DNA of 64,000 bases from Piscicola geometra. Its lineage: Eukaryota > Annelida > Clitellata > Hirudinida > Piscicolidae. The translations under genes and the position numbers were made by a program. Location of the stretch: the NCBI GenBank assembly GCA_943735955.1, contig CALSEQ010000025.1, positions 1-64,000 of the forward strand, written 5' to 3'. The notes under the pieces are model-generated. The model did not search any database. It was not told the DNA's origin and worked only from the letters and a program-made list of their open reading frames with translations. The first letter of the stretch is position 1, and each line of letters starts with the position of its first letter. Of this stretch, positions 30,701 to 48,700 are shown in pieces.

Positions 30701-33700
30701 CACGAGATGAACACGAGATGAACACGAGATGAACACGAGATGAACACGAGATGAACACGAGATGAACACGAGATGAACACGAGATGAACACGAGATGAAC
30801 ACGAGATGAACACGAGATGAACACGAGATGAACACGAGATGAACACGAGATGAACACGAGATGAACACGAGATGAACACGAGATGAACACGAGATGAACA
30901 CGAGATGAACACGAGATGAACACGAGATGAACACGAGATGAACACGAGATGAACACGAGATGAACACGAGATGAACACGAGATGAACACGAGATGAACAC
31001 GAGATGAACACGAGATGAACACGAGATGAACACGAGATGAACACGAGATGAACACGAGATGAACACGAGATGAACACGAGATGAACACGAGATGAACACG
31101 AGATGAACACGAGATGAACACGAGATGAACACGAGATGAACACGAGATGAACACGAGATGAACACGAGATGAACACGAGATGAACACGAGATGAACACGA
31201 GATGAACACGAGATGAACACGAGATGAACACGAGATGAACACGAGATGAACACGAGATGAACACGAGATGAACACGAGATGAACACGAGATGAACACGAG
31301 ATGAACACGAGATGAACACGAGATGAACACGAGATGAACACGAGATGAACACGAGATGAACACGAGATGAACACGAGATGAACACGAGATGAACACGAGA
31401 TGAACACGAGATGAACACGAGATGAACACGAGATGAACACGAGATGAACACGAGATGAACACGAGATGAACACGAGATGAACACGAGATGAACACGAGAT
31501 GAACACGAGATGAACACGAGATGAACACGAGATGAACACGAGATGAACACGAGATGAACACGAGATGAACACGAGATGAACACGAGATGAACACGAGATG
31601 AACACGAGATGAACACGAGATGAACACGAGATGAACACGAGATGAACACGAGATGAACACGAGATGAACACGAGATGAACACGAGATGAACACGAGATGA
31701 ACACGAGATGAACACGAGATGAACACGAGATGAACACGAGATGAACACGAGATGAACACGAGATGAACACGAGATGAACACGAGATGAACACGAGATGAA
31801 CACGAGATGAACACGAGATGAACACGAGATGAACACGAGATGAACACGAGATGAACACGAGATGAACACGAGATGAACACGAGATGAACACGAGATGAAC
31901 ACGAGATGAACACGAGATGAACACGAGATGAACACGAGATGAACACGAGATGAACACGAGATGAACACGAGATGAACACGAGATGAACACGAGATGAACA
32001 CGAGATGAACACGAGATGAACACGAGATGAACACGAGATGAACACGAGATGAACACGAGATGAACACGAGATGAACACGAGATGAACACGAGATGAACAC
32101 GAGATGAACACGAGATGAACACGAGATGAACACGAGATGAACACGAGATGAACACGAGATGAACACGAGATGAACACGAGATGAACACGAGATGAACACG
32201 AGATGAACACGAGATGAACACGAGATGAACACGAGATGAACACGAGATGAACACGAGATGAACACGAGATGAACACGAGATGAACACGAGATGAACACGA
32301 GATGAACACGAGATGAACACGAGATGAACACGAGATGAACACGAGATGAACACGAGATGAACACGAGATGAACACGAGATGAACACGAGATGAACACGAG
32401 ATGAACACGAGATGAACACGAGATGAACACGAGATGAACACGAGATGAACACGAGATGAACACGAGATGAACACGAGATGAACACGAGATGAACACGAGA
32501 TGAACACGAGATGAACACGAGATGAACACGAGATGAACACGAGATGAACACGAGATGAACACGAGATGAACACGAGATGAACACGAGATGAACACGAGAT
32601 GAACACGAGATGAACACGAGATGAACACGAGATGAACACGAGATGAACACGAGATGAACACGAGATGAACACGAGATGAACACGAGATGAACACGAGATG
32701 AACACGAGATGAACACGAGATGAACACGAGATGAACACGAGATGAACACGAGATGAACACGAGATGAACACGAGATGAACACGAGATGAACACGAGATGA
32801 ACACGAGATGAACACGAGATGAACACGAGATGAACACGAGATGAACACGAGATGAACACGAGATGAACACGAGATGAACACGAGATGAACACGAGATGAA
32901 CACGAGATGAACACGAGATGAACACGAGATGAACACGAGATGAACACGAGATGAACACGAGATGAACACGAGATGAACACGAGATGAACACGAGATGAAC
33001 ACGAGATGAACACGAGATGAACACGAGATGAACACGAGATGAACACGAGATGAACACGAGATGAACACGAGATGAACACGAGATGAACACGAGATGAACA
33101 CGAGATGAACACGAGATGAACACGAGATGAACACGAGATGAACACGAGATGAACACGAGATGAACACGAGATGAACACGAGATGAACACGAGATGAACAC
33201 GAGATGAACACGAGATGAACACGAGATGAACACGAGATGAACACGAGATGAACACGAGATGAACACGAGATGAACACGAGATGAACACGAGATGAACACG
33301 AGATGAACACGAGATGAACACGAGATGAACACGAGATGAACACGAGATGAACACGAGATGAACACGAGATGAACACGAGATGAACACGAGATGAACACGA
33401 GATGAACACGAGATGAACACGAGATGAACACGAGATGAACACGAGATGAACACGAGATGAACACGAGATGAACACGAGATGAACACGAGATGAACACGAG
33501 ATGAACACGAGATGAACACGAGATGAACACGAGATGAACACGAGATGAACACGAGATGAACACGAGATGAACACGAGATGAACACGAGATGAACACGAGA
33601 TGAACACGAGATGAACACGAGATGAACACGAGATGAACACGAGATGAACACGAGATGAACACGAGATGAACACGAGATGAACACGAGATGAACACGAGAT

Positions 33701-36700
33701 GAACACGAGATGAACACGAGATGAACACGAGATGAACACGAGATGAACACGAGATGAACACGAGATGAACACGAGATGAACACGAGATGAACACGAGATG
33801 AACACGAGATGAACACGAGATGAACACGAGATGAACACGAGATGAACACGAGATGAACACGAGATGAACACGAGATGAACACGAGATGAACACGAGATGA
33901 ACACGAGATGAACACGAGATGAACACGAGATGAACACGAGATGAACACGAGATGAACACGAGATGAACACGAGATGAACACGAGATGAACACGAGATGAA
34001 CACGAGATGAACACGAGATGAACACGAGATGAACACGAGATGAACACGAGATGAACACGAGATGAACACGAGATGAACACGAGATGAACACGAGATGAAC
34101 ACGAGATGAACACGAGATGAACACGAGATGAACACGAGATGAACACGAGATGAACACGAGATGAACACGAGATGAACACGAGATGAACACGAGATGAACA
34201 CGAGATGAACACGAGATGAACACGAGATGAACACGAGATGAACACGAGATGAACACGAGATGAACACGAGATGAACACGAGATGAACACGAGATGAACAC
34301 GAGATGAACACGAGATGAACACGAGATGAACACGAGATGAACACGAGATGAACACGAGATGAACACGAGATGAACACGAGATGAACACGAGATGAACACG
34401 AGATGAACACGAGATGAACACGAGATGAACACGAGATGAACACGAGATGAACACGAGATGAACACGAGATGAACACGAGATGAACACGAGATGAACACGA
34501 GATGAACACGAGATGAACACGAGATGAACACGAGATGAACACGAGATGAACACGAGATGAACACGAGATGAACACGAGATGAACACGAGATGAACACGAG
34601 ATGAACACGAGATGAACACGAGATGAACACGAGATGAACACGAGATGAACACGAGATGAACACGAGATGAACACGAGATGAACACGAGATGAACACGAGA
34701 TGAACACGAGATGAACACGAGATGAACACGAGATGAACACGAGATGAACACGAGATGAACACGAGATGAACACGAGATGAACACGAGATGAACACGAGAT
34801 GAACACGAGATGAACACGAGATGAACACGAGATGAACACGAGATGAACACGAGATGAACACGAGATGAACACGAGATGAACACGAGATGAACACGAGATG
34901 AACACGAGATGAACACGAGATGAACACGAGATGAACACGAGATGAACACGAGATGAACACGAGATGAACACGAGATGAACACGAGATGAACACGAGATGA
35001 ACACGAGATGAACACGAGATGAACACGAGATGAACACGAGATGAACACGAGATGAACACGAGATGAACACGAGATGAACACGAGATGAACACGAGATGAA
35101 CACGAGATGAACACGAGATGAACACGAGATGAACACGAGATGAACACGAGATGAACACGAGATGAACACGAGATGAACACGAGATGAACACGAGATGAAC
35201 ACGAGATGAACACGAGATGAACACGAGATGAACACGAGATGAACACGAGATGAACACGAGATGAACACGAGATGAACACGAGATGAACACGAGATGAACA
35301 CGAGATGAACACGAGATGAACACGAGATGAACACGAGATGAACACGAGATGAACACGAGATGAACACGAGATGAACACGAGATGAACACGAGATGAACAC
35401 GAGATGAACACGAGATGAACACGAGATGAACACGAGATGAACACGAGATGAACACGAGATGAACACGAGATGAACACGAGATGAACACGAGATGAACACG
35501 AGATGAACACGAGATGAACACGAGATGAACACGAGATGAACACGAGATGAACACGAGATGAACACGAGATGAACACGAGATGAACACGAGATGAACACGA
35601 GATGAACACGAGATGAACACGAGATGAACACGAGATGAACACGAGATGAACACGAGATGAACACGAGATGAACACGAGATGAACACGAGATGAACACGAG
35701 ATGAACACGAGATGAACACGAGATGAACACGAGATGAACACGAGATGAACACGAGATGAACACGAGATGAACACGAGATGAACACGAGATGAACACGAGA
35801 TGAACACGAGATGAACACGAGATGAACACGAGATGAACACGAGATGAACACGAGATGAACACGAGATGAACACGAGATGAACACGAGATGAACACGAGAT
35901 GAACACGAGATGAACACGAGATGAACACGAGATGAACACGAGATGAACACGAGATGAACACGAGATGAACACGAGATGAACACGAGATGAACACGAGATG
36001 AACACGAGATGAACACGAGATGAACACGAGATGAACACGAGATGAACACGAGATGAACACGAGATGAACACGAGATGAACACGAGATGAACACGAGATGA
36101 ACACGAGATGAACACGAGATGAACACGAGATGAACACGAGATGAACACGAGATGAACACGAGATGAACACGAGATGAACACGAGATGAACACGAGATGAA
36201 CACGAGATGAACACGAGATGAACACGAGATGAACACGAGATGAACACGAGATGAACACGAGATGAACACGAGATGAACACGAGATGAACACGAGATGAAC
36301 ACGAGATGAACACGAGATGAACACGAGATGAACACGAGATGAACACGAGATGAACACGAGATGAACACGAGATGAACACGAGATGAACACGAGATGAACA
36401 CGAGATGAACACGAGATGAACACGAGATGAACACGAGATGAACACGAGATGAACACGAGATGAACACGAGATGAACACGAGATGAACACGAGATGAACAC
36501 GAGATGAACACGAGATGAACACGAGATGAACACGAGATGAACACGAGATGAACACGAGATGAACACGAGATGAACACGAGATGAACACGAGATGAACACG
36601 AGATGAACACGAGATGAACACGAGATGAACACGAGATGAACACGAGATGAACACGAGATGAACACGAGATGAACACGAGATGAACACGAGATGAACACGA

Positions 36701-39700
36701 GATGAACACGAGATGAACACGAGATGAACACGAGATGAACACGAGATGAACACGAGATGAACACGAGATGAACACGAGATGAACACGAGATGAACACGAG
36801 ATGAACACGAGATGAACACGAGATGAACACGAGATGAACACGAGATGAACACGAGATGAACACGAGATGAACACGAGATGAACACGAGATGAACACGAGA
36901 TGAACACGAGATGAACACGAGATGAACACGAGATGAACACGAGATGAACACGAGATGAACACGAGATGAACACGAGATGAACACGAGATGAACACGAGAT
37001 GAACACGAGATGAACACGAGATGAACACGAGATGAACACGAGATGAACACGAGATGAACACGAGATGAACACGAGATGAACACGAGATGAACACGAGATG
37101 AACACGAGATGAACACGAGATGAACACGAGATGAACACGAGATGAACACGAGATGAACACGAGATGAACACGAGATGAACACGAGATGAACACGAGATGA
37201 ACACGAGATGAACACGAGATGAACACGAGATGAACACGAGATGAACACGAGATGAACACGAGATGAACACGAGATGAACACGAGATGAACACGAGATGAA
37301 CACGAGATGAACACGAGATGAACACGAGATGAACACGAGATGAACACGAGATGAACACGAGATGAACACGAGATGAACACGAGATGAACACGAGATGAAC
37401 ACGAGATGAACACGAGATGAACACGAGATGAACACGAGATGAACACGAGATGAACACGAGATGAACACGAGATGAACACGAGATGAACACGAGATGAACA
37501 CGAGATGAACACGAGATGAACACGAGATGAACACGAGATGAACACGAGATGAACACGAGATGAACACGAGATGAACACGAGATGAACACGAGATGAACAC
37601 GAGATGAACACGAGATGAACACGAGATGAACACGAGATGAACACGAGATGAACACGAGATGAACACGAGATGAACACGAGATGAACACGAGATGAACACG
37701 AGATGAACACGAGATGAACACGAGATGAACACGAGATGAACACGAGATGAACACGAGATGAACACGAGATGAACACGAGATGAACACGAGATGAACACGA
37801 GATGAACACGAGATGAACACGAGATGAACACGAGATGAACACGAGATGAACACGAGATGAACACGAGATGAACACGAGATGAACACGAGATGAACACGAG
37901 ATGAACACGAGATGAACACGAGATGAACACGAGATGAACACGAGATGAACACGAGATGAACACGAGATGAACACGAGATGAACACGAGATGAACACGAGA
38001 TGAACACGAGATGAACACGAGATGAACACGAGATGAACACGAGATGAACACGAGATGAACACGAGATGAACACGAGATGAACACGAGATGAACACGAGAT
38101 GAACACGAGATGAACACGAGATGAACACGAGATGAACACGAGATGAACACGAGATGAACACGAGATGAACACGAGATGAACACGAGATGAACACGAGATG
38201 AACACGAGATGAACACGAGATGAACACGAGATGAACACGAGATGAACACGAGATGAACACGAGATGAACACGAGATGAACACGAGATGAACACGAGATGA
38301 ACACGAGATGAACACGAGATGAACACGAGATGAACACGAGATGAACACGAGATGAACACGAGATGAACACGAGATGAACACGAGATGAACACGAGATGAA
38401 CACGAGATGAACACGAGATGAACACGAGATGAACACGAGATGAACACGAGATGAACACGAGATGAACACGAGATGAACACGAGATGAACACGAGATGAAC
38501 ACGAGATGAACACGAGATGAACACGAGATGAACACGAGATGAACACGAGATGAACACGAGATGAACACGAGATGAACACGAGATGAACACGAGATGAACA
38601 CGAGATGAACACGAGATGAACACGAGATGAACACGAGATGAACACGAGATGAACACGAGATGAACACGAGATGAACACGAGATGAACACGAGATGAACAC
38701 GAGATGAACACGAGATGAACACGAGATGAACACGAGATGAACACGAGATGAACACGAGATGAACACGAGATGAACACGAGATGAACACGAGATGAACACG
38801 AGATGAACACGAGATGAACACGAGATGAACACGAGATGAACACGAGATGAACACGAGATGAACACGAGATGAACACGAGATGAACACGAGATGAACACGA
38901 GATGAACACGAGATGAACACGAGATGAACACGAGATGAACACGAGATGAACACGAGATGAACACGAGATGAACACGAGATGAACACGAGATGAACACGAG
39001 ATGAACACGAGATGAACACGAGATGAACACGAGATGAACACGAGATGAACACGAGATGAACACGAGATGAACACGAGATGAACACGAGATGAACACGAGA
39101 TGAACACGAGATGAACACGAGATGAACACGAGATGAACACGAGATGAACACGAGATGAACACGAGATGAACACGAGATGAACACGAGATGAACACGAGAT
39201 GAACACGAGATGAACACGAGATGAACACGAGATGAACACGAGATGAACACGAGATGAACACGAGATGAACACGAGATGAACACGAGATGAACACGAGATG
39301 AACACGAGATGAACACGAGATGAACACGAGATGAACACGAGATGAACACGAGATGAACACGAGATGAACACGAGATGAACACGAGATGAACACGAGATGA
39401 ACACGAGATGAACACGAGATGAACACGAGATGAACACGAGATGAACACGAGATGAACACGAGATGAACACGAGATGAACACGAGATGAACACGAGATGAA
39501 CACGAGATGAACACGAGATGAACACGAGATGAACACGAGATGAACACGAGATGAACACGAGATGAACACGAGATGAACACGAGATGAACACGAGATGAAC
39601 ACGAGATGAACACGAGATGAACACGAGATGAACACGAGATGAACACGAGATGAACACGAGATGAACACGAGATGAACACGAGATGAACACGAGATGAACA

Positions 39701-42700
39701 CGAGATGAACACGAGATGAACACGAGATGAACACGAGATGAACACGAGATGAACACGAGATGAACACGAGATGAACACGAGATGAACACGAGATGAACAC
39801 GAGATGAACACGAGATGAACACGAGATGAACACGAGATGAACACGAGATGAACACGAGATGAACACGAGATGAACACGAGATGAACACGAGATGAACACG
39901 AGATGAACACGAGATGAACACGAGATGAACACGAGATGAACACGAGATGAACACGAGATGAACACGAGATGAACACGAGATGAACACGAGATGAACACGA
40001 GATGAACACGAGATGAACACGAGATGAACACGAGATGAACACGAGATGAACACGAGATGAACACGAGATGAACACGAGATGAACACGAGATGAACACGAG
40101 ATGAACACGAGATGAACACGAGATGAACACGAGATGAACACGAGATGAACACGAGATGAACACGAGATGAACACGAGATGAACACGAGATGAACACGAGA
40201 TGAACACGAGATGAACACGAGATGAACACGAGATGAACACGAGATGAACACGAGATGAACACGAGATGAACACGAGATGAACACGAGATGAACACGAGAT
40301 GAACACGAGATGAACACGAGATGAACACGAGATGAACACGAGATGAACACGAGATGAACACGAGATGAACACGAGATGAACACGAGATGAACACGAGATG
40401 AACACGAGATGAACACGAGATGAACACGAGATGAACACGAGATGAACACGAGATGAACACGAGATGAACACGAGATGAACACGAGATGAACACGAGATGA
40501 ACACGAGATGAACACGAGATGAACACGAGATGAACACGAGATGAACACGAGATGAACACGAGATGAACACGAGATGAACACGAGATGAACACGAGATGAA
40601 CACGAGATGAACACGAGATGAACACGAGATGAACACGAGATGAACACGAGATGAACACGAGATGAACACGAGATGAACACGAGATGAACACGAGATGAAC
40701 ACGAGATGAACACGAGATGAACACGAGATGAACACGAGATGAACACGAGATGAACACGAGATGAACACGAGATGAACACGAGATGAACACGAGATGAACA
40801 CGAGATGAACACGAGATGAACACGAGATGAACACGAGATGAACACGAGATGAACACGAGATGAACACGAGATGAACACGAGATGAACACGAGATGAACAC
40901 GAGATGAACACGAGATGAACACGAGATGAACACGAGATGAACACGAGATGAACACGAGATGAACACGAGATGAACACGAGATGAACACGAGATGAACACG
41001 AGATGAACACGAGATGAACACGAGATGAACACGAGATGAACACGAGATGAACACGAGATGAACACGAGATGAACACGAGATGAACACGAGATGAACACGA
41101 GATGAACACGAGATGAACACGAGATGAACACGAGATGAACACGAGATGAACACGAGATGAACACGAGATGAACACGAGATGAACACGAGATGAACACGAG
41201 ATGAACACGAGATGAACACGAGATGAACACGAGATGAACACGAGATGAACACGAGATGAACACGAGATGAACACGAGATGAACACGAGATGAACACGAGA
41301 TGAACACGAGATGAACACGAGATGAACACGAGATGAACACGAGATGAACACGAGATGAACACGAGATGAACACGAGATGAACACGAGATGAACACGAGAT
41401 GAACACGAGATGAACACGAGATGAACACGAGATGAACACGAGATGAACACGAGATGAACACGAGATGAACACGAGATGAACACGAGATGAACACGAGATG
41501 AACACGAGATGAACACGAGATGAACACGAGATGAACACGAGATGAACACGAGATGAACACGAGATGAACACGAGATGAACACGAGATGAACACGAGATGA
41601 ACACGAGATGAACACGAGATGAACACGAGATGAACACGAGATGAACACGAGATGAACACGAGATGAACACGAGATGAACACGAGATGAACACGAGATGAA
41701 CACGAGATGAACACGAGATGAACACGAGATGAACACGAGATGAACACGAGATGAACACGAGATGAACACGAGATGAACACGAGATGAACACGAGATGAAC
41801 ACGAGATGAACACGAGATGAACACGAGATGAACACGAGATGAACACGAGATGAACACGAGATGAACACGAGATGAACACGAGATGAACACGAGATGAACA
41901 CGAGATGAACACGAGATGAACACGAGATGAACACGAGATGAACACGAGATGAACACGAGATGAACACGAGATGAACACGAGATGAACACGAGATGAACAC
42001 GAGATGAACACGAGATGAACACGAGATGAACACGAGATGAACACGAGATGAACACGAGATGAACACGAGATGAACACGAGATGAACACGAGATGAACACG
42101 AGATGAACACGAGATGAACACGAGATGAACACGAGATGAACACGAGATGAACACGAGATGAACACGAGATGAACACGAGATGAACACGAGATGAACACGA
42201 GATGAACACGAGATGAACACGAGATGAACACGAGATGAACACGAGATGAACACGAGATGAACACGAGATGAACACGAGATGAACACGAGATGAACACGAG
42301 ATGAACACGAGATGAACACGAGATGAACACGAGATGAACACGAGATGAACACGAGATGAACACGAGATGAACACGAGATGAACACGAGATGAACACGAGA
42401 TGAACACGAGATGAACACGAGATGAACACGAGATGAACACGAGATGAACACGAGATGAACACGAGATGAACACGAGATGAACACGAGATGAACACGAGAT
42501 GAACACGAGATGAACACGAGATGAACACGAGATGAACACGAGATGAACACGAGATGAACACGAGATGAACAACACGAGATGAACACGAGATGAACACGAG
42601 ATGAACACGAGATGAACACGAGATGAACACGAGATGAACACGAGATGAACACGAGATGAACACGAGATGAACACGAGATGAACACGAGATGAACACGAGA

Positions 42701-45700
42701 TGAACACGAGATGAACACGAGATGAACACGAGATGAACACGAGATGAACACGAGATGAACACGAGATGAACACGAGATGAACACGAGATGAACACGAGAT
42801 GAACACGAGATGAACACGAGATGAACACGAGATGAACACGAGATGAACACGAGATGAACACGAGATGAACACGAGATGAACACGAGATGAACACGAGATG
42901 AACACGAGATGAACACGAGATGAACACGAGATGAACACGAGATGAACACGAGATGAACACGAGATGAACACGAGATGAACACGAGATGAACACGAGATGA
43001 ACACGAGATGAACACGAGATGAACACGAGATGAACACGAGATGAACACGAGATGAACACGAGATGAACACGAGATGAACACGAGATGAACACGAGATGAA
43101 CACGAGATGAACACGAGATGAACACGAGATGAACACGAGATGAACACGAGATGAACACGAGATGAACACGAGATGAACACGAGATGAACACGAGATGAAC
43201 ACGAGATGAACACGAGATGAACACGAGATGAACACGAGATGAACACGAGATGAACACGAGATGAACACGAGATGAACACGAGATGAACACGAGATGAACA
43301 CGAGATGAACACGAGATGAACACGAGATGAACACGAGATGAACACGAGATGAACACGAGATGAACACGAGATGAACACGAGATGAACACGAGATGAACAC
43401 GAGATGAACACGAGATGAACACGAGATGAACACGAGATGAACACGAGATGAACACGAGATGAACACGAGATGAACACGAGATGAACACGAGATGAACACG
43501 AGATGAACACGAGATGAACACGAGATGAACACGAGATGAACACGAGATGAACACGAGATGAACACGAGATGAACACGAGATGAACACGAGATGAACACGA
43601 GATGAACACGAGATGAACACGAGATGAACACGAGATGAACACGAGATGAACACGAGATGAACACGAGATGAACACGAGATGAACACGAGATGAACACGAG
43701 ATGAACACGAGATGAACACGAGATGAACACGAGATGAACACGAGATGAACACGAGATGAACACGAGATGAACACGAGATGAACACGAGATGAACACGAGA
43801 TGAACACGAGATGAACACGAGATGAACACGAGATGAACACGAGATGAACACGAGATGAACACGAGATGAACACGAGATGAACACGAGATGAACACGAGAT
43901 GAACACGAGATGAACACGAGATGAACACGAGATGAACACGAGATGAACACGAGATGAACACGAGATGAACACGAGATGAACACGAGATGAACACGAGATG
44001 AACACGAGATGAACACGAGATGAACACGAGATGAACACGAGATGAACACGAGATGAACACGAGATGAACACGAGATGAACACGAGATGAACACGAGATGA
44101 ACACGAGATGAACACGAGATGAACACGAGATGAACACGAGATGAACACGAGATGAACACGAGATGAACACGAGATGAACACGAGATGAACACGAGATGAA
44201 CACGAGATGAACACGAGATGAACACGAGATGAACACGAGATGAACACGAGATGAACACGAGATGAACACGAGATGAACACGAGATGAACACGAGATGAAC
44301 ACGAGATGAACACGAGATGAACACGAGATGAACACGAGATGAACACGAGATGAACACGAGATGAACACGAGATGAACACGAGATGAACACGAGATGAACA
44401 CGAGATGAACACGAGATGAACACGAGATGAACACGAGATGAACACGAGATGAACACGAGATGAACACGAGATGAACACGAGATGAACACGAGATGAACAC
44501 GAGATGAACACGAGATGAACACGAGATGAACACGAGATGAACACGAGATGAACACGAGATGAACACGAGATGAACACGAGATGAACACGAGATGAACACG
44601 AGATGAACACGAGATGAACACGAGATGAACACGAGATGAACACGAGATGAACACGAGATGAACACGAGATGAACACGAGATGAACACGAGATGAACACGA
44701 GATGAACACGAGATGAACACGAGATGAACACGAGATGAACACGAGATGAACACGAGATGAACACGAGATGAACACGAGATGAACACGAGATGAACACGAG
44801 ATGAACACGAGATGAACACGAGATGAACACGAGATGAACACGAGATGAACACGAGATGAACACGAGATGAACACGAGATGAACACGAGATGAACACGAGA
44901 TGAACACGAGATGAACACGAGATGAACACGAGATGAACACGAGATGAACACGAGATGAACACGAGATGAACACGAGATGAACACGAGATGAACACGAGAT
45001 GAACACGAGATGAACACGAGATGAACACGAGATGAACACGAGATGAACACGAGATGAACACGAGATGAACACGAGATGAACACGAGATGAACACGAGATG
45101 AACACGAGATGAACACGAGATGAACACGAGATGAACACGAGATGAACACGAGATGAACACGAGATGAACACGAGATGAACACGAGATGAACACGAGATGA
45201 ACACGAGATGAACACGAGATGAACACGAGATGAACACGAGATGAACACGAGATGAACACGAGATGAACACGAGATGAACACGAGATGAACACGAGATGAA
45301 CACGAGATGAACACGAGATGAACACGAGATGAACACGAGATGAACACGAGATGAACACGAGATGAACACGAGATGAACACGAGATGAACACGAGATGAAC
45401 ACGAGATGAACACGAGATGAACACGAGATGAACACGAGATGAACACGAGATGAACACGAGATGAACACGAGATGAACACGAGATGAACACGAGATGAACA
45501 CGAGATGAACACGAGATGAACACGAGATGAACACGAGATGAACACGAGATGAACACGAGATGAACACGAGATGAACACGAGATGAACACGAGATGAACAC
45601 GAGATGAACACGAGATGAACACGAGATGAACACGAGATGAACACGAGATGAACACGAGATGAACACGAGATGAACACGAGATGAACACGAGATGAACACG

Positions 45701-48700
45701 AGATGAACACGAGATGAACACGAGATGAACACGAGATGAACACGAGATGAACACGAGATGAACACGAGATGAACACGAGATGAACACGAGATGAACACGA
45801 GATGAACACGAGATGAACACGAGATGAACACGAGATGAACACGAGATGAACACGAGATGAACACGAGATGAACACGAGATGAACACGAGATGAACACGAG
45901 ATGAACACGAGATGAACACGAGATGAACACGAGATGAACACGAGATGAACACGAGATGAACACGAGATGAACACGAGATGAACACGAGATGAACACGAGA
46001 TGAACACGAGATGAACACGAGATGAACACGAGATGAACACGAGATGAACACGAGATGAACACGAGATGAACACGAGATGAACACGAGATGAACACGAGAT
46101 GAACACGAGATGAACACGAGATGAACACGAGATGAACACGAGATGAACACGAGATGAACACGAGATGAACACGAGATGAACACGAGATGAACACGAGATG
46201 AACACGAGATGAACACGAGATGAACACGAGATGAACACGAGATGAACACGAGATGAACACGAGATGAACACGAGATGAACACGAGATGAACACGAGATGA
46301 ACACGAGATGAACACGAGATGAACACGAGATGAACACGAGATGAACACGAGATGAACACGAGATGAACACGAGATGAACACGAGATGAACACGAGATGAA
46401 CACGAGATGAACACGAGATGAACACGAGATGAACACGAGATGAACACGAGATGAACACGAGATGAACACGAGATGAACACGAGATGAACACGAGATGAAC
46501 ACGAGATGAACACGAGATGAACACGAGATGAACACGAGATGAACACGAGATGAACACGAGATGAACACGAGATGAACACGAGATGAACACGAGATGAACA
46601 CGAGATGAACACGAGATGAACACGAGATGAACACGAGATGAACACGAGATGAACACGAGATGAACACGAGATGAACACGAGATGAACACGAGATGAACAC
46701 GAGATGAACACGAGATGAACACGAGATGAACACGAGATGAACACGAGATGAACACGAGATGAACACGAGATGAACACGAGATGAACACGAGATGAACACG
46801 AGATGAACACGAGATGAACACGAGATGAACACGAGATGAACACGAGATGAACACGAGATGAACACGAGATGAACACGAGATGAACACGAGATGAACACGA
46901 GATGAACACGAGATGAACACGAGATGAACACGAGATGAACACGAGATGAACACGAGATGAACACGAGATGAACACGAGATGAACACGAGATGAACACGAG
47001 ATGAACACGAGATGAACACGAGATGAACACGAGATGAACACGAGATGAACACGAGATGAACACGAGATGAACACGAGATGAACACGAGATGAACACGAGA
47101 TGAACACGAGATGAACACGAGATGAACACGAGATGAACACGAGATGAACACGAGATGAACACGAGATGAACACGAGATGAACACGAGATGAACACGAGAT
47201 GAACACGAGATGAACACGAGATGAACACGAGATGAACACGAGATGAACACGAGATGAACACGAGATGAACACGAGATGAACACGAGATGAACACGAGATG
47301 AACACGAGATGAACACGAGATGAACACGAGATGAACACGAGATGAACACGAGATGAACACGAGATGAACACGAGATGAACACGAGATGAACACGAGATGA
47401 ACACGAGATGAACACGAGATGAACACGAGATGAACACGAGATGAACACGAGATGAACACGAGATGAACACGAGATGAACACGAGATGAACACGAGATGAA
47501 CACGAGATGAACACGAGATGAACACGAGATGAACACGAGATGAACACGAGATGAACACGAGATGAACACGAGATGAACACGAGATGAACACGAGATGAAC
47601 ACGAGATGAACACGAGATGAACACGAGATGAACACGAGATGAACACGAGATGAACACGAGATGAACACGAGATGAACACGAGATGAACACGAGATGAACA
47701 CGAGATGAACACGAGATGAACACGAGATGAACACGAGATGAACACGAGATGAACACGAGATGAACACGAGATGAACACGAGATGAACACGAGATGAACAC
47801 GAGATGAACACGAGATGAACACGAGATGAACACGAGATGAACACGAGATGAACACGAGATGAACACGAGATGAACACGAGATGAACACGAGATGAACACG
47901 AGATGAACACGAGATGAACACGAGATGAACACGAGATGAACACGAGATGAACACGAGATGAACACGAGATGAACACGAGATGAACACGAGATGAACACGA
48001 GATGAACACGAGATGAACACGAGATGAACACGAGATGAACACGAGATGAACACGTGATGAACACGAGATGAACACGAGATGAACACGAGATGAACACGAG
48101 ATGAACACGAGATGAACACGAGATGAACACGAGATGAACACGAGATGAACACGAGATGAACACGAGATGAACACGAGATGAACACGAGATGAACACGAGA
48201 TGAACACGAGATGAACACGAGATGAACACGAGATGAACACGAGATGAACACGAGATGAACACGAGATGAACACGAGATGAACACGAGATGAACACGAGAT
48301 GAACACGAGATGAACACGAGATGAACACGAGATGAACACGAGATGAACACGAGATGAACACGAGATGAACACGAGATGAACACGAGATGAACACGAGATG
48401 AACACGAGATGAACACGAGATGAACACGAGATGAACACGAGATGAACACGAGATGAACACGAGATGAACACGAGATGAACACGAGATGAACACGAGATGA
48501 ACACGAGATGAACACGAGATGAACACGAGATGAACACGAGATGAACACGAGATGAACACGAGATGAACACGAGATGAACACGAGATGAACACGAGATGAA
48601 CACGAGATGAACACGAGATGAACACGAGATGAACACGAGATGAACACGAGATGAACACGAGATGAACACGAGATGAACACGAGATGAACACGAGATGAAC

